Positions 45,597-57,585 of a stretch of DNA of 64,000 nucleotides are shown here, one piece after another. The stretch covers positions 9,114,001 through 9,178,000 of the forward strand of contig OX485806.1 in the NCBI GenBank assembly GCA_950295325.1, read 5' to 3'. A model generated the notes under the pieces. The model was not told the DNA's origin. It saw only the letters and a program-made list of their open reading frames with translations, and did not search any database. Within the stretch, counting starts at the first letter, position 1. Every line of letters begins with the position of its first letter. A program made the translations under genes and the position numbers. This stretch comes from Polytrichum commune (taxonomy: Eukaryota > Streptophyta > Polytrichopsida > Polytrichales > Polytrichaceae).

Positions 45597-47449
45597 TCAC
45601 TTGTTGGATGCTTCCCAATCTGCCTGCATCTGCTGTGCCTTGTCAAACTTCCCAATTCTTTTGTAGGTATCAATCAGAATAGTGTACGTAATATTGTCAG
45701 GTGCACAGCCTGCAAGCTTCATCTCCTCGAAGACATTCTCCATATCCTCAAACATTCTAGCCTTTTGATAGGCATCAATAGCAGCATTGTAAACAGCCGT
45801 GTCAATGGTTACATTAGGGTTCCTACATTGCCGCATAATTTTGTCAATTTTGTGCCAGTATCCTTGGTTTGCATATGCACTCAAAAGAGACGAAAACGTA
45901 ATGCAACTTGGTCTTACGCCCTCAGCTTTCATCTGATTAAATGCAACCTCCATTTGGTCTATGTTCCCTGCCTTGCCATACACCTCAATTATTGAATTGT
46001 ATGTGGCCGTGTTCATCTCATAATTATATCTACGCATGTAATCAAGGACGCAGTGCATTTTTCCATAGAATCCATTCTTCCCGTAGGCAGCGACAAGGGA
46101 ATTCAGAGTAACAATGTCTGGCAGTAGACCTTGCTGTAGCAGACTCTCATATGCTTGCTCCATATCTTGAATTCGATTATGAAGTCCAAAGATTCGAATC
46201 AAAGAATTCCACGTCCACGTATCTGGTTCCACGTTTCTTGCATCCATTAGAGTCAGAACATTCTCCATCTCATCAAACAACCCTTGCTTACCGTAAGCAA
46301 AAATCAAGGTATTGTAGGTGACAACATTTGGCTCTGCTCCCTCCCACCACATCTCATTGAGCAATTGGGCCGCCCGATCGTAAAGCCCCCCGTCACAACA
46401 GCCCTTGATCATCGCAGTGTAGGCGTAGACATCAGGTGCACATCCTTCAAACTTTGGCATGCTCTTGAAAAGGTTCAGGGCCTTGTCAAGTAGGTTGCTT
46501 TTTGTGTAGATATTCAGAAGAGCTGTGAAGATTGCAGTTGTTGGACGCACTTTGTCTTCTAGCATATTGTCAAAAAGCTTAGCTGCCTCTTCAGGTTTCT
46601 TGCAGTTCCCTAGCATCGTCAAGAGTTTGATATATGTTCGCACATCCGGATGATACCACTCTTGTAGTCTCACAAGTTCAAACACCTGGTGTACTTCATA
46701 CACCATCAAAATTGGATGCTGAACGTGAATTCCTCAATGCTATGCAACATAGTAGAACCCTAATCAACACAAACATGAAGGACCCGGATGATACTACTCT
46801 TGTTACCTCACAAGCTCAAACACTCATCATGTTTCTTACACCAGAAAAATTGGGAACTGAATGTGACTTCCTCAATTCTATGCCAACACAGTAAAACCCC
46901 TAATTGACACAAACACTAAGAATGGCCCGGCTGATACTACTCCTATAAACCTCACAAGCTCAAACGCCTATCCTACTTCATACACTATCAAAATTGGACG
47001 CTGAATGTGAATTCCTCAATCCTATGCAACACGGTGAAAATCCTCAATTAAGAAAGAAAAGCTAATGAACGCAAAACAAGGTAAGAAGTCGGGGAACGAG
47101 ACCAACACACCCTGATAGCAGACTCCCAGTGGTTCTGTTTGATGCGCTCGTCGAGCGACTCCAGCAACGCACGAGGATACAGCTTCGTGGAAGTCTTGGT
47201 CAACGCTCGCATCTCGGACTCCTGCTGCGCTCGCTCGATTCTCTGCACCACAGACACGGCTGTCCTGGCCGCGCGCCTCTTGTTGCCGCTCTCTTGGAAG
47301 ATGGAATTGGAGGGATTCGCATTTTGTTCGCTCGCACAAACCACTGGGCAACGTCCGCTCCTTGTCCTCGTCCCCGTTATTCTTGTTCCCGTTGTTCTTG
47401 TTGCTGTGTCCGTCGTATTCCAAGGCCATGGCGCAGCGAGGGCGGCCAT
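45597..47449 (-). CDS. P-class pentatricopeptide repeat protein, two exons
   Basis: Predicted 475-residue organellar RNA-binding protein. Exon 1 runs 47449-47111 and exon 2 runs 46685-45597, joined in phase as HWESAIR then VFELVRL. Ten consecutive PPR motifs fill exon 2, starting at VRTYIKLLTMLG and ending with the tenth motif near the C-terminus (ITYTILIDTYKRIGKFDKA). There is no E, DYW or SMR domain. The N-terminal part is rich in Thr, Ala and Arg with few acidic residues, as in a transit peptide; chloroplast or mitochondrion cannot be decided. The stretch before the repeats (LLESLDERIKQNHWESAI) matches what I recall of the plant subfamily related to At5g48730/EMB2750. Such proteins stabilise, process or help splice particular organelle transcripts. 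Its intron contains two decayed tandem copies of the exon 2 start. Confidence 0.9.
46644..47045 (-). repeat. Tandem triplication over the PPR intron/exon 2 boundary
   Basis: Three units of about 140 bp start near 46644, 46783 and 46926. The first includes the first 14 or so codons of exon 2 and its splice acceptor. The other two, inside the intron, keep recognisable but decayed versions (TTTGAGCTTGTGAGG, with stops in the second unit). The third retains an AG at the acceptor position. Confidence 0.8.
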
Positions 47450-47600
47450 GGCGAGCGACGGAGGAGGTTGGGTTAGAACTGAGCGGCCATCTAGTTATCA
47501 AGCCAGGCTCCCATATTAAGGTAGATGGGTCTTAAATGGTTACTCTCCCCAACTGTGCCAAGTGTCACAACTCTATTTGTCTTGTTCGACACTACACTAA

Positions 47601-48099
47601 GGGCCACTTCACACAAGAGCCAAGAGCCGTGACCATGAAACCGTGAGAGCCCAAAAGAAAGTGACCAAAGGCCGTCCCAACACACCTCCAAAATCATGTA
47701 GTGTGATCATGGACCCTCAAGTGTAGTGCGAAGTCATATATGACCGGGTCCTCAACCAAATGCTATTTCAATGAATTTCTATTCATGCAGGACCTCACAC
47801 ATGATAAAATAGAATAAATCAACGGTTGTGAGTGTTCGGAGTGCCATGGTTTCCCGGTTTTGTGTTAGGCCTACATCCAAGAGGCGATTTTTGAAAATAA
47901 TCCAAGTGACCATGAAACATGATCCACTCGATGCCATGTAGGAATCCATGTAGACTTTACATCCATCTTGCATTTACATGCTCCGATGGTCCCTCAAGCG
48001 TAGTGTGAAGCGAACTTGGGCGAGCTCCGCCTTTTCCACCAATGAGAGTGCTTGAAGTGTAATGGTCATGGGCTCTCAATCTCATATGTGAAGTGGCCC
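47601..48099 (-). mobile_element. Harbinger-like element, copy 2 (uninterrupted)
   Basis: 499 bp with ends GGGCCACTTCACAC and GTGAAGTGGCCC. TAA flanks both sides (47598-47600 and 48100-48102). It is the uninterrupted counterpart of 5754-6995 and shows the empty target site of the hAT-like MITE. It lies about 150 bp upstream of the PPR start codon, in the probable promoter. Confidence 0.85.
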
Positions 48100-48230
48100 T
48101 AAGGGTAGGTTCACACCTATGGGTAAGTCCTAATTGTGATTGCTAAATTTACCAATCTTAATGGTAAAATAATCTAACCTCAAGTTAACCTAAATGTCAT
48201 CTCATTCATAACATTATTTAGCTAAGTTTG

Positions 48231-48393
48231 TACATTGGGTGGGGTCAGGAATAAACAAGATTCTATTTGGGATTATACTTTGTTTATTCTTACAACAAAG
48301 CATTGTACTAGCAAATTCAAGTTGAAAAACTCGAGTGAAGTAGTGTATTGATATTATTAGAATGAACACAGCTGATAGCGGTTGAATATTGTT
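48231..48393 (+). repeat. Dispersed repeat family G, copy 2
   Basis: Matches 13771-13929 and continues across the site where the pogo-like element interrupts that copy. A short inverted-repeat element begins right after it. Confidence 0.65.
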
Positions 48394-48731
48394 ATGTTCA
48401 CACCTACATGCAACTTCACCAAAAAGTCACCTATCTAGAGTAGGTTATTACTTCCATTCACAAATGACGATCATTAAACTCACCTTGCTTGCCATGTGTC
48501 ATCATGTCACATGTCATGCGATCACTAGTAAGTCACTAGTCACTACCATTGTCTTTTAATTTAGCGAACCATTCTAGTACACATGTGGTAAGTTACCACC
48601 AAGGTTAGGCGCTAATTTTGTTGTTAGGTGACTTTATGTATGAAGTAAAGTTAACAATGGACCAAGTGTGCATGTAGTTAAAAGAATCACGATGTTAAGA
48701 AAGAAAATACTCATGGGTGTGAACCATGCCT
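48394..48731. mobile_element. Probable MITE with GTTCACACC inverted ends
   Basis: The left end reads ATGTTCACACCTACATG and the right end reads CATGGGTGTGAACCAT, an imperfect inverted repeat. Length is about 338 bp. Non-coding. The target duplication is unclear. Confidence 0.55.
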
Positions 48732-48739
48732 AAATATTG

Positions 48740-49865
48740 TATTTAAAGTGTTTTATGTCATTGTGGTGACTTTTCTAATGACACTTCTTATGAATAAGTT
48801 TACAAATACTATCATCCCAACTTACTTTTAGATCATCCACTTTTGGTATATTTTGCATCCTAACATTTTTGTGATGAAATAATGTCATGAATGATTGAAA
48901 CTTGGATTGAAAATCACTTTTGTAAGTGGCAATAATTGTAACATTGTAATCTATGAAGACTTATTTTTTACCAAGGAATGACAAATACTGTCGGGTTTAC
49001 ATTTAATGTTGGTGACACTACATGGGCCGTTTACACCTACATGCTCTCAATAATGTTATGTCTATAAAATGATGATGTGCTAAGAGTCTGCCACTTGGCA
49101 AAGAATCTTCATATACCCTTCCAATTTTTTTACATGTTTTTTACTACAATTTCTTAGTCTTGGGGTGGGGTGCATATTCTACACATTACATGACATGATC
49201 CCAACATCATAAAAGAAAAAGAAAAGAAAAAAGAACGCTTGTATATAAATATCGGCATGAATGTGAGCATGTTGGCCTTACATTTATCATAGTGTTATGT
49301 GATGCAATGTAAGGTGTTATGCCTCTTTCCTAGCATCTCATATATATATTCATTTCATTCAAGAAGTTTGGATCAATTGGAGAGTTTGAATGCGTGGTCA
49401 TGTATACTACACTTGGTTCAATGTCACTTCCAACCAAGTTTTTCATATTATTAAACCCAAATTGCTCCTTTCTTTCATTGAGTTGTGTGTGTATTTTGTG
49501 TATTATATGTAATTATTGTGCAAGGTTTTAGAGTGTTGTTATTGGAGTGTTGTTTTTACTGCATGAGTGGTTCTCAATGTCTTGATCCTTGGAATGCTTT
49601 CGCGCGTTGTTTAGAGCGGAGAAGGTGTCGGGCACTAGGGCTAGAGAGGGATTGAAATAGCTAGGGTGGCGTTAGGACTTGTTCTTATGAAGATAACAAA
49701 ATCAACTTCATGGAAACTCACCCTTTACTTCTGCCTTATTTGAATCCCATGGTTCAAAATTCAATTTAATTGGACTTGACCCTAAAACCGCCATAGGTGC
49801 AAGACTTATGTAAGGTTCACGGAGGATTTTCTTTATGCAAGATTTATGGTAGACGTACTTATTTC
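48740..49865. other. Spacer, nothing recognised
   Basis: AT-rich DNA. A short GTTTACACCTACATGC near 49030 resembles the element end at 48394 and may be a fragment of the same family. Confidence 0.4.
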
Positions 49866-49869
49866 CAAT

Positions 49870-50240
49870 TACACATTGCCCCCCATCCCAATCTTAATAC
49901 AAAAAGTCCTCTAAAGCCATGAACTTTCACGTACCTATCACTTTCTAATGTGATGGGAAATAGCCATGAAGTTTCATACACGTCACTGTCACATTTGGTG
50001 TAATGGAAAATAGTAAGTTAAAAGTTCCTTGAAAAGGCCCTAGTTGTACTCAATGTTTTTGTCTCCTAATTTTCAAAAAATGGGTCGACCTATGATGTGA
50101 GTATGGGTTGGGAGAGAATGTTGCTTTTGGAAATTTACAATAAGCTCAAAACTTGGAAATAAATTAAGATTTTTTTTTATTGATCACTGTGATATCATTT
50201 CCAAACCTGTGAAAATTCACTCCAGCATCATACTTGTACT
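49870..50240 (+). repeat. Dispersed repeat family H, copy 2
   Basis: Direct-orientation match of 13365-13760. The two copies are separated from families G and pogo in a different order here, so this is not one long duplicated block. Confidence 0.65.
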
Positions 50241-50331
50241 CCACTTATGCAAATCTCCTCACAACTACAAAATGGGTCTGTCTACCTTATGTACTTTGTA
50301 TGCAAGATTTCAGGTTGTTGGTATTGGGTGG

Positions 50332-51071
50332 CAATGTTCAAGTTTGAAGTGTGCACATGCATTTCAATGTGAAGGGCTTCAAAATAATCACTTCACTCAA
50401 ACTTTCAAACTTTTTTGTAACACTTCCAAAAAAACAACTTGATATTGGTTGTCTTGTATTGAATATGAAAATAATATGATATCTCACTATATTGAAGAAG
50501 TACATACAATAAAATAATGCACTAAAATTACTTAGATTAAGTATAAAATGCACTTTTATCATCATCCAACTCCAAAGGCAAAGCCCTCCAATTTTTGGTC
50601 GACTCCAAGTGTCAAAAATTCTAGCCCAATCCATATTGTACATCAAGCAACCACATAATGACGCTCGCATCAATGCATCCAATGTTTCAAGTTTCAATCG
50701 AATTCTGCAATCACTCTTCACCCAATTATGCTTGAAATCCATGTTCATATATAGCTGTGCTTGCGAAGTCAAAGTTGCAATCAACGTCAAGTCGAAGTTG
50801 TAGAGTCAAAATTGCAAGAGTTCTTGGAATTTGGAAGTGTCTACTAGAGTGCCAAGATTCGAGTCTAGGCAAGTTTGTAGTTGCAAATTGAAGCCAATGT
50901 ATTTTGTGACAGGCAATTTTCGGAGAGGCCTTCACTGTAAAGGGTGGAAACTTTGCAGAGCACATTTTTGTGAAGTGCAAAATAAAATATTTTTTATTTT
51001 CTTAAAAAAATTCTTTTTTGATAGCCAAAATGGCATTTGACAGGTGTTGAAGACTTCAATATTGAACACTG
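50332..51071 (-). mobile_element. hAT-like MITE, copy 2
   Basis: 740 bp, reverse relative of 6172-6908. The ends are CAATGTTCAA and TTGAACACTG. The flanks TTGGGTGG (50324-50331) and TTGGGTGT (51072-51079) match at seven of eight bases. Short open frames inside are shared-repeat artefacts. Confidence 0.85.
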
Positions 51072-51079
51072 TTGGGTGT

Positions 51080-52458
51080 CTTGGTTTTAGTGCAGGATTT
51101 TTGGGCAAAAGCATGGGCAATTTTTGGCAAGTGCCAGAATGGTTTTGGGAGCCATTTCAGAGGGGAGAAAGCTAGGGAGGGACTTATGTAGATAGAGTTG
51201 GGTTACACACATGTGTTCTTCAAATTTTGTATGTAAGTGAATCCTTCCTGAGCCTGTGGGGCAAAGGAGGGGATCCATGTCCATTTCATTCAAAACAAAT
51301 ACTTGTACAAGAGGTGTCCATGTTCATAAACTAAAGTTCCTCAATACATCAACTAAATATTATCAGATATAGATATAATGTGTGGCCTTCAGATGGAAAG
51401 ATTGTCACTTCGTCTACTTAGATTGACACAAATGACATTGAAACATTAGAATTTGGAGCAATCCAGCTGGGAACATATCTAGAATTGATTTGAGGATAAT
51501 GCTTCACAACATCAAATAGCTACAAGCTGGATGGGGATCATATCTGAGTTTGATGGAAACTGTGCTTTCCTATTATCACAAAGACAGGATAATTGTTCGC
51601 CACAATCAATAGAACCAAGAAAATACAGAACATGGATACGCTGTTATTTCGTCCAAAGCCCCAGAGTAAGGTACGTATGCCCAAAACCAACATTAGTCGT
51701 AAAACCAACACTATGTACCACAGTGATACAATTGAAGCCTTCACTGATGTACAATGTTGGTACATATTCTCGGGTTGGGATTTTGTATTGGTTTTGCATA
51801 TGCCTAGCTTAGAAGTTCTGACCATGGACATAACAAGCAAACCTAAAGCTCCTACTACACAGGAAAGCAATATCCATGAGCACAAATAAAAATGGATCAC
51901 CTCAAGTAAAGAATCATGTTCTCATGGACATTTGCCAGATCTGAATCCAGATACTGCTTCTACTAAGGTACACCTGAACAAGTGTCAGCAAGCATATTCT
52001 TAGTACCAATTTGCATAATTCTACAGAAAAAGAAATCCTCTCCAATAAACTGGGCTTTGTAGTCTCACTGATGGAGCTCTTCAAAAGCAGGCACCACATC
52101 CTCTCTCAAAGACTCATGATCAATATCTCCCAGGGTCTTCATCTCTTTTGAAGACTGACATAAATTTGATGAAATGTTACAGAAAGTGCATGTAAACAAT
52201 AGGTACCTCTCTGGTAGATGCCTTGCAGTAGTTTAGGTGAACCCTAAACAAATCCGCAATCTGTACACAGGTCAATGACACATGTGAAAAGTGGTCCAAT
52301 CTTCAGAGAATCAGTGGAGTTGATAAACACAGCTTCACAAAAAGTTCACCTTGCCATATACGTGAAAACCATGTCATTTGTCAACCATTCCTGTAAGATT
52401 AACCTAGGCAGCCATTGTATCCACATATGCGTCACCACTTATACTCAGGTTGATGCCA
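51080..52458. other. Spacer and 3' flank of the RBM42-like gene
   Basis: The part nearest 52458 should hold the 3' untranslated region of the minus-strand gene. I see no other gene; open frames on either strand lack conserved motifs. Confidence 0.45.
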
Positions 52459-55400
52459 CTAGTTGTGCAAAATGGTTCTCTTGGTCTTCTGCCGCTTGTT
52501 ATGCTGCACGACATCACCAATAATCAAATACAGAACGTACCATGCATGATAGGCAAACTGTTTACTTTAGACAAAGCATGTGAATAATAGAGAAGAGGGC
52601 TGTGGCTAGACCGAAGCAACTTGTAGCTCACTTCACTCAAGAAAAATGGGGAGCCTCAGAACAGCTTACTGTTAGTCTGAAGGAACCACAGCATATATGA
52701 CCCCCACTATGACTGGATGCCTAGGTAACTAGCTTTACAGTGTTCTCAACTTTAGTTTGGTAAGCTCTCAGAGGTGCACTACACTGATGATATATTGATT
52801 ATTTTTCCCTAGTAGTCAATTTGCCAACACTCACAACCAAAATACAAAATTCTTCTGTATCTGATCATGAATATCTACATAGATATCTCCTCATCTACAA
52901 AACACAAGATGATAATATATACTTTATTGGTACTGACCCAGCTGCTTAAGATTCTAAAAAGTTGGAATTCACAAAAGAAACAGGTGCTCAAAGTACAAAA
53001 TCAGGATCTTGCAAAGTCTACCTTCTGATGTGTTAGTGCCTCTTGATCCGTCCTTTCCTTCCAAGTACTCTTTCGTAGCTTAATTGGCCTATTACCGACA
53101 TATTTGCCTGTGCAGATGAAGGATACAGTAGTCAGGCATCTGCATACTCAAAGATCAAAGACACACATAACGAATTCCAAGAATATGAAGAGCCTTGTCA
53201 ATATCTAACATTTTCCATGCAATTTAGGACAAACAAAGCAGCGCAGAGAATCTTTGATAAACCATCAAAAGTCATGTTAAATATAAGCCTACTGAACGAC
53301 TTTCTATGTCCTCTAGTGGTACACATACATGTACAACCCACAAAGTTCTCAAAAACAATCCCATGAACCATGTCTCTCTTCCTGAATAGCATTAGAGATT
53401 TGAAGTTGGTCCATGGCTGTCACATACCATTCATCTCTTTCAATGCCAAAGCCAAATCAGAGGGATTTGCAAAACTGACAAACCCAAATCCCTTGGTCTT
53501 CCCAGTGCGCTTATCTCGAACAACCTACATTAGAGCAACAACCACCCCCTGTATCAGACCACCTTAGTTACACAGATCTACTTGGTACTGCAAGTAACAG
53601 ATTTGTCAATTAGGCAAAAGATACTCACTCGAGCCATGTTGAAAGTGGCGAAGCGTGTAAATGCCTTGGTCAAAACCTCATCATTCACTTCATTTCCCAA
53701 GTCACCACAGAAAAGGCGGTGGTCATCTGCATCCAGAGTGTAAAATACAGAAATTAAATCAATTACTGCTATCCAATATCTCACTTCAGATTTGCATTAG
53801 TGGTAAAGAACACTGTGACAGCTATTATAGGCTAATATCATGAACTGCAATGAGAGGGCACTTTCTACAGTCTGATGTGATAAAGTTAACACCAAAAAGT
53901 TTCTGAAAGACTTCACTAACGCTCCACACCCGTATATGACAAATTCATAGTATATTGAAGAGTGGCAATCAATGAACTCCGTAACAGAGAACAAAAGTAA
54001 TCTCTATCTAAACAAATCTATGAATCTCTAGACTACATATACCAGAACTTAGAACCATCACAATCACAACAATGAATAACAACAAACATGCACTGCCTAG
54101 ATTGAAGGATTTTGCACACACTTTCAGGCCATTCAGCAAGAGTAGGATCCTCCCAAGTTTGTCCAGCAGCTTTTCGAGGAATCGCTTTCTTCTTTGATTC
54201 CACTTTGTGTTCTCCATCTCCACTAGCCAAGGCAGCCTTCACGCTCTCTAAAGCCTCTGGTGTGATGGTTTGTGCATCTCTTTGAAAAAGCTGTTGTGCC
54301 TGCGATGGTGAAAAAACACCCCTCAGCAAGACAAAGTAATCAAAGATGGCCAATGGAACATGGTTGACTCAAAAGAAACAAATCCAAAAAATTAAGAATA
54401 AAAAAAAGAAAAAAATAGGAATTACTCTTGAGTCATACATGAATCGTTAGCACCCATCTAAATACCATGGAAAAAGGCTTATCAAGCCAGTGAAAGCTGC
54501 AGAAATGGCCAATTGAAGCCAATTACAAATAGTATGTTATGTTTTAAGAAAGAGCTATGTGACAGAAGGGTACCCTCCTAGTGCTGATTATCTTGTGCAT
54601 TTCAACAGCCACTGCAAGTACCTCATGCAAGCTCCAGAATTTTAGGTGTTGAGAGATACCATATGAGCACCTTTTTCTCCCCTCCAATTATATTCCACTC
54701 TCCTCACTTTGTAAATATTCTCAATTAATTCTCTCTCTTCTGAGATGTGATTATATGCAGTGAGTTTCTTCTAGATCTGGACCTCAAATAAAAAGAAAGG
54801 AACAAAAATTGTCGAGTCATAAAATGGATTATCAGTTCAACCATCCTTTGTTTCAAATCCTAACACTTCAACCAAACCATGAGCTAAGCTAGAAGGCAGA
54901 GTCTAAAACCTTATGTCCTTTGAACAAAGTAATATGTGTGGACAAAACAATTCACAAAATGACATTAAGAAGCCCTAAGCATTTAACTCGCGAAGAAATT
55001 GACCTATTGAACTTCAACATATGACCAAGAAAAATTGGAACCCTCTGAGTTTTTGTTTGCGTTTTAAAAATCTTCAACCACCAAGATAGAGTGGAGCCCT
55101 GAGCACTAGAACTCTTGATACTCCTTCAAGATATCCTTCAAAAAGTAAACCAATGAGAAGGTTAGAGAGCACACCTGGTGTTGTTGAGGCAGAGCATAAA
55201 CTGTTGCATCGGCCGATGTTGTAGCTGTAGTGGTGGCAGATTGCTGGTACACAGTTGGATATTGATAGGTAGGAGGTTGAGCTGCTTGCATGTGACTTGG
55301 TGTTGCAGGATACGACACTTGTGGGGCCTGACTATACTGTTGTGGAGGTGCTTGATACTGTTGCTGATGTTGCTGGAGATGGAAAGGGACTGGGAAATAA

Positions 55401-57585
55401 GAATTTGCTGAAGCAGCAGCAGGAGGAGGAGGGGGTGGGGCATAATTCGGTGTTGAAGAAGGTGCAGGGTATGAGTATTGTGCTCCAGAAGTGGTAGGAG
55501 GAGGAGGAGGTAAAGGGGATCGAGAGGGAGCCCCTGTCTGTGTGGCTGATGCAGCAGGACTGCTCAACCAAGGTGAATGAGTACTGGCTTCTTGTTGAGG
55601 AGAAGGAAGAGAAACAGGAGATACAGGGGGAGGGGGAGGAGGCAGCCTGGAATTTTGTAAGGTTGAATGCAAAGGTGCAGATCCATTCGTAGCAGTCCCA
55701 ACCGTCTGCACAAGAGATACCAATTAGATGCATTTGCAACTCTTGACACCCATATGATAGCATCCAAGATGAATCATGCTTCCAAGAATGCATACAAACT
55801 GCCTAAGAACTGGCTTAAAGAATCCATCAAAATCGTTCAAGTTATGCAAGGCAGCAAAACAAAGCCTATTAAACAACTTCACAGTTACCTTATCCTCTAC
55901 AACATAAGTTGGTCATCTCTAAGCACTACACCTTTGCAATTTGAATGGCAGTGAAGATTCCAATTCATTACCCACTGCTCAAGGTTTATGAAACCCTATG
56001 GCAGTCCAAAAGGATACCTAATTCCAGTAACTGCTCTAAGTTCCTCTTCAAGCAAGAAAGAATTCAAATGTTGATCCTCCTCGATACTGCCTCCCTCCAC
56101 CAGAAAGCAAAGAAAAGGACCAATCCTATCTAACAACTACACGTGCCTCTAAAAGTTTAAACCCTAAGACTAAACTTATCTCCTCACGTCTTAATTTCAG
56201 CTAGTTAGAGTATTCCAAACTCTCCATCACCTATATAATCGTTGGACGTAGCTGAACGGTCCAGGTCCACCTAAGATCGCCAGACAAAGCTCAACAACTT
56301 GGACAAAGAACTCTTTCTGAGGTAATGTTTCCAATTGAAGGGTCGTTTACACTACAAAGGTGGTTGTGATTGTGGTTAACCACAATAATCAACCACAACT
56401 ATGGTCTTCTTCGAAATCTTGTAAGTGTGGGTGATGGTGAGGTTGGTCTTCCAAATTGCAATCTATAATTGGTTTAGGTCTTGGCCTCGAAAAGAAATTT
56501 AAGTGATTAATATTCTCGTTGGCCTTGACTTGTAATGTTGAATTGGTTACCTCCTCAACTTCCTTTCCCGAACCTTAGTGGTGCCAAATGAGTAAGTACA
56601 ACCGCCCTAAGATGGTTAACCATGGTGAGTAGTGGGATTGATGGGATAGAGTGTGGTTGTGCTTAGCATTTATTATGCCTTTTCCATCCAAATACAATGG
56701 AAGAAAGTAAACCACGAAACACAAGCAGAACCAGAACCACCCCTAGTGTAAACGACCCTTGAGTGAATACAAAGTCTGACCCCAATTCGGGCCTGCCCAG
56801 TCAACACGCAAGGGTCCAGATAAACGCTCTACTGGAGCTAGGCAAGTGAGAAAAGTACACGGCAGGAAAAAAGAAAAGGGAGAGCGACGGGATGACTTCA
56901 AACCTGCGGAGGCAAAAATGTGCTCGACTCTAATTCTCTAATTTCTAGTGATGCCCGTTTGGTGTTACATTTAGACCAACTCGAAGATGAAGCAACATCG
57001 GAGTCATCATCATCTCCCTGCTCTCTCTAGAATTATACAAAGCCTCAAAAAAGAGGGAGAGTGACAGTAGGTCTTCAAACCTGCCGAAGAAAAAATATGC
57101 TCGGCTCTATTTCTCGTGATGCATGTTTGGGAATTACATATAACACCATAATTCATGTGGGTGGCAACATCGGAGTCATCATCTCTCTCTTCACTCTAGA
57201 ATTATATAAAGCCAAAAACAAAAGGGAGAATGACAGTAGGAGTGCAAACCTGCGGAGGCAAAAATGTGCTCGGTGGAGGTGGTGGAGGAGGTAAGACAGT
57301 AGAGGAATTCGCGACAAGAGTTGGTGGAGCACCAACCCCATAAAGTCCTCCTACAGTTGGTGGAGGTGGAGGCACCCCCGGTGGCCCTCGTAGACCCCCA
57401 GGGGGTGGTGGCGGTGGAGGTCGAGCCTGAGGAAGATGGCCTCCGCCTCCTCTTCCAATGAGGAGTCCAGGGGGCGGGGGCGGTGGAGGAGGCAGCAACA
57501 CTTGTTGTTGATGCGGAGGAGCCTCTGATCCCAGATCCTTCATCTCCTGCTCGAACCTCTCGAGCTCACTTAATAAATTCGCCAT
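52459..57585 (-). CDS. RBM42: RBM42-like RNA-binding protein, seven exons
   Basis: Predicted 456-residue nuclear/cytoplasmic RNA-binding protein. Exons on the minus strand: 57585-57250, 55705-55175, 54299-54122, 53726-53629, 53524-53428, 53107-53022, 52503-52459; all junctions are GT-AG and in phase. The N-terminal half is low-complexity: poly-Pro blocks in exon 1, then Pro/Gln/Ala/Ser/Tyr-rich exon 2. A charged part with KKKAIPRKAAGQTWEDPTLA leads into a single RRM: RNP2-like LFCGDLG in exon 4 and RNP1-like KGFGFVSF in exon 5, followed by GKYVGNRPIKLRKSTWKER and a basic tail KRQKTKRTILHN. This order and the tail are those of RBM42, which in animals associates with hnRNP K and spliceosomal complexes; the plant role is less known. 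Intron 1 carries a MITE and a tandem triplication of the exon 1 donor. Confidence 0.92.
56338..56760. mobile_element. MITE with 17-bp perfect terminal inverted repeats, in RBM42 intron 1
   Basis: AAGGGTCGTTTACACTA at the left is exactly inverted at 56744-56760. Length is 423 bp. TGA or TTGA adjoins both ends, so the target duplication is about 3 bp and a Harbinger-type origin is possible. The subterminal region is rich in GTGGTT/AACCAC motifs. No coding capacity. Confidence 0.8.
56895..57275 (-). repeat. Tandem triplication over the RBM42 exon 1 donor
   Basis: The junction sequence (CAAACCTGCGGAGGCAAAAA on the plus strand) occurs at about 56899, 57075 and 57245, a period of about 170-176 bp. 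Each unit contains the last ~25 bases of exon 1 plus the GT donor and following intron. The middle copy has diverged a little (CCTGCCGAAG). Confidence 0.8.

Noticed and set aside
47022-47501. 159-codon open frame over PPR exon 1
   Set aside because: Out of frame with the PPR reading frame; the in-frame alternative from 47449 joins exon 2 and continues the family-like N-terminus.
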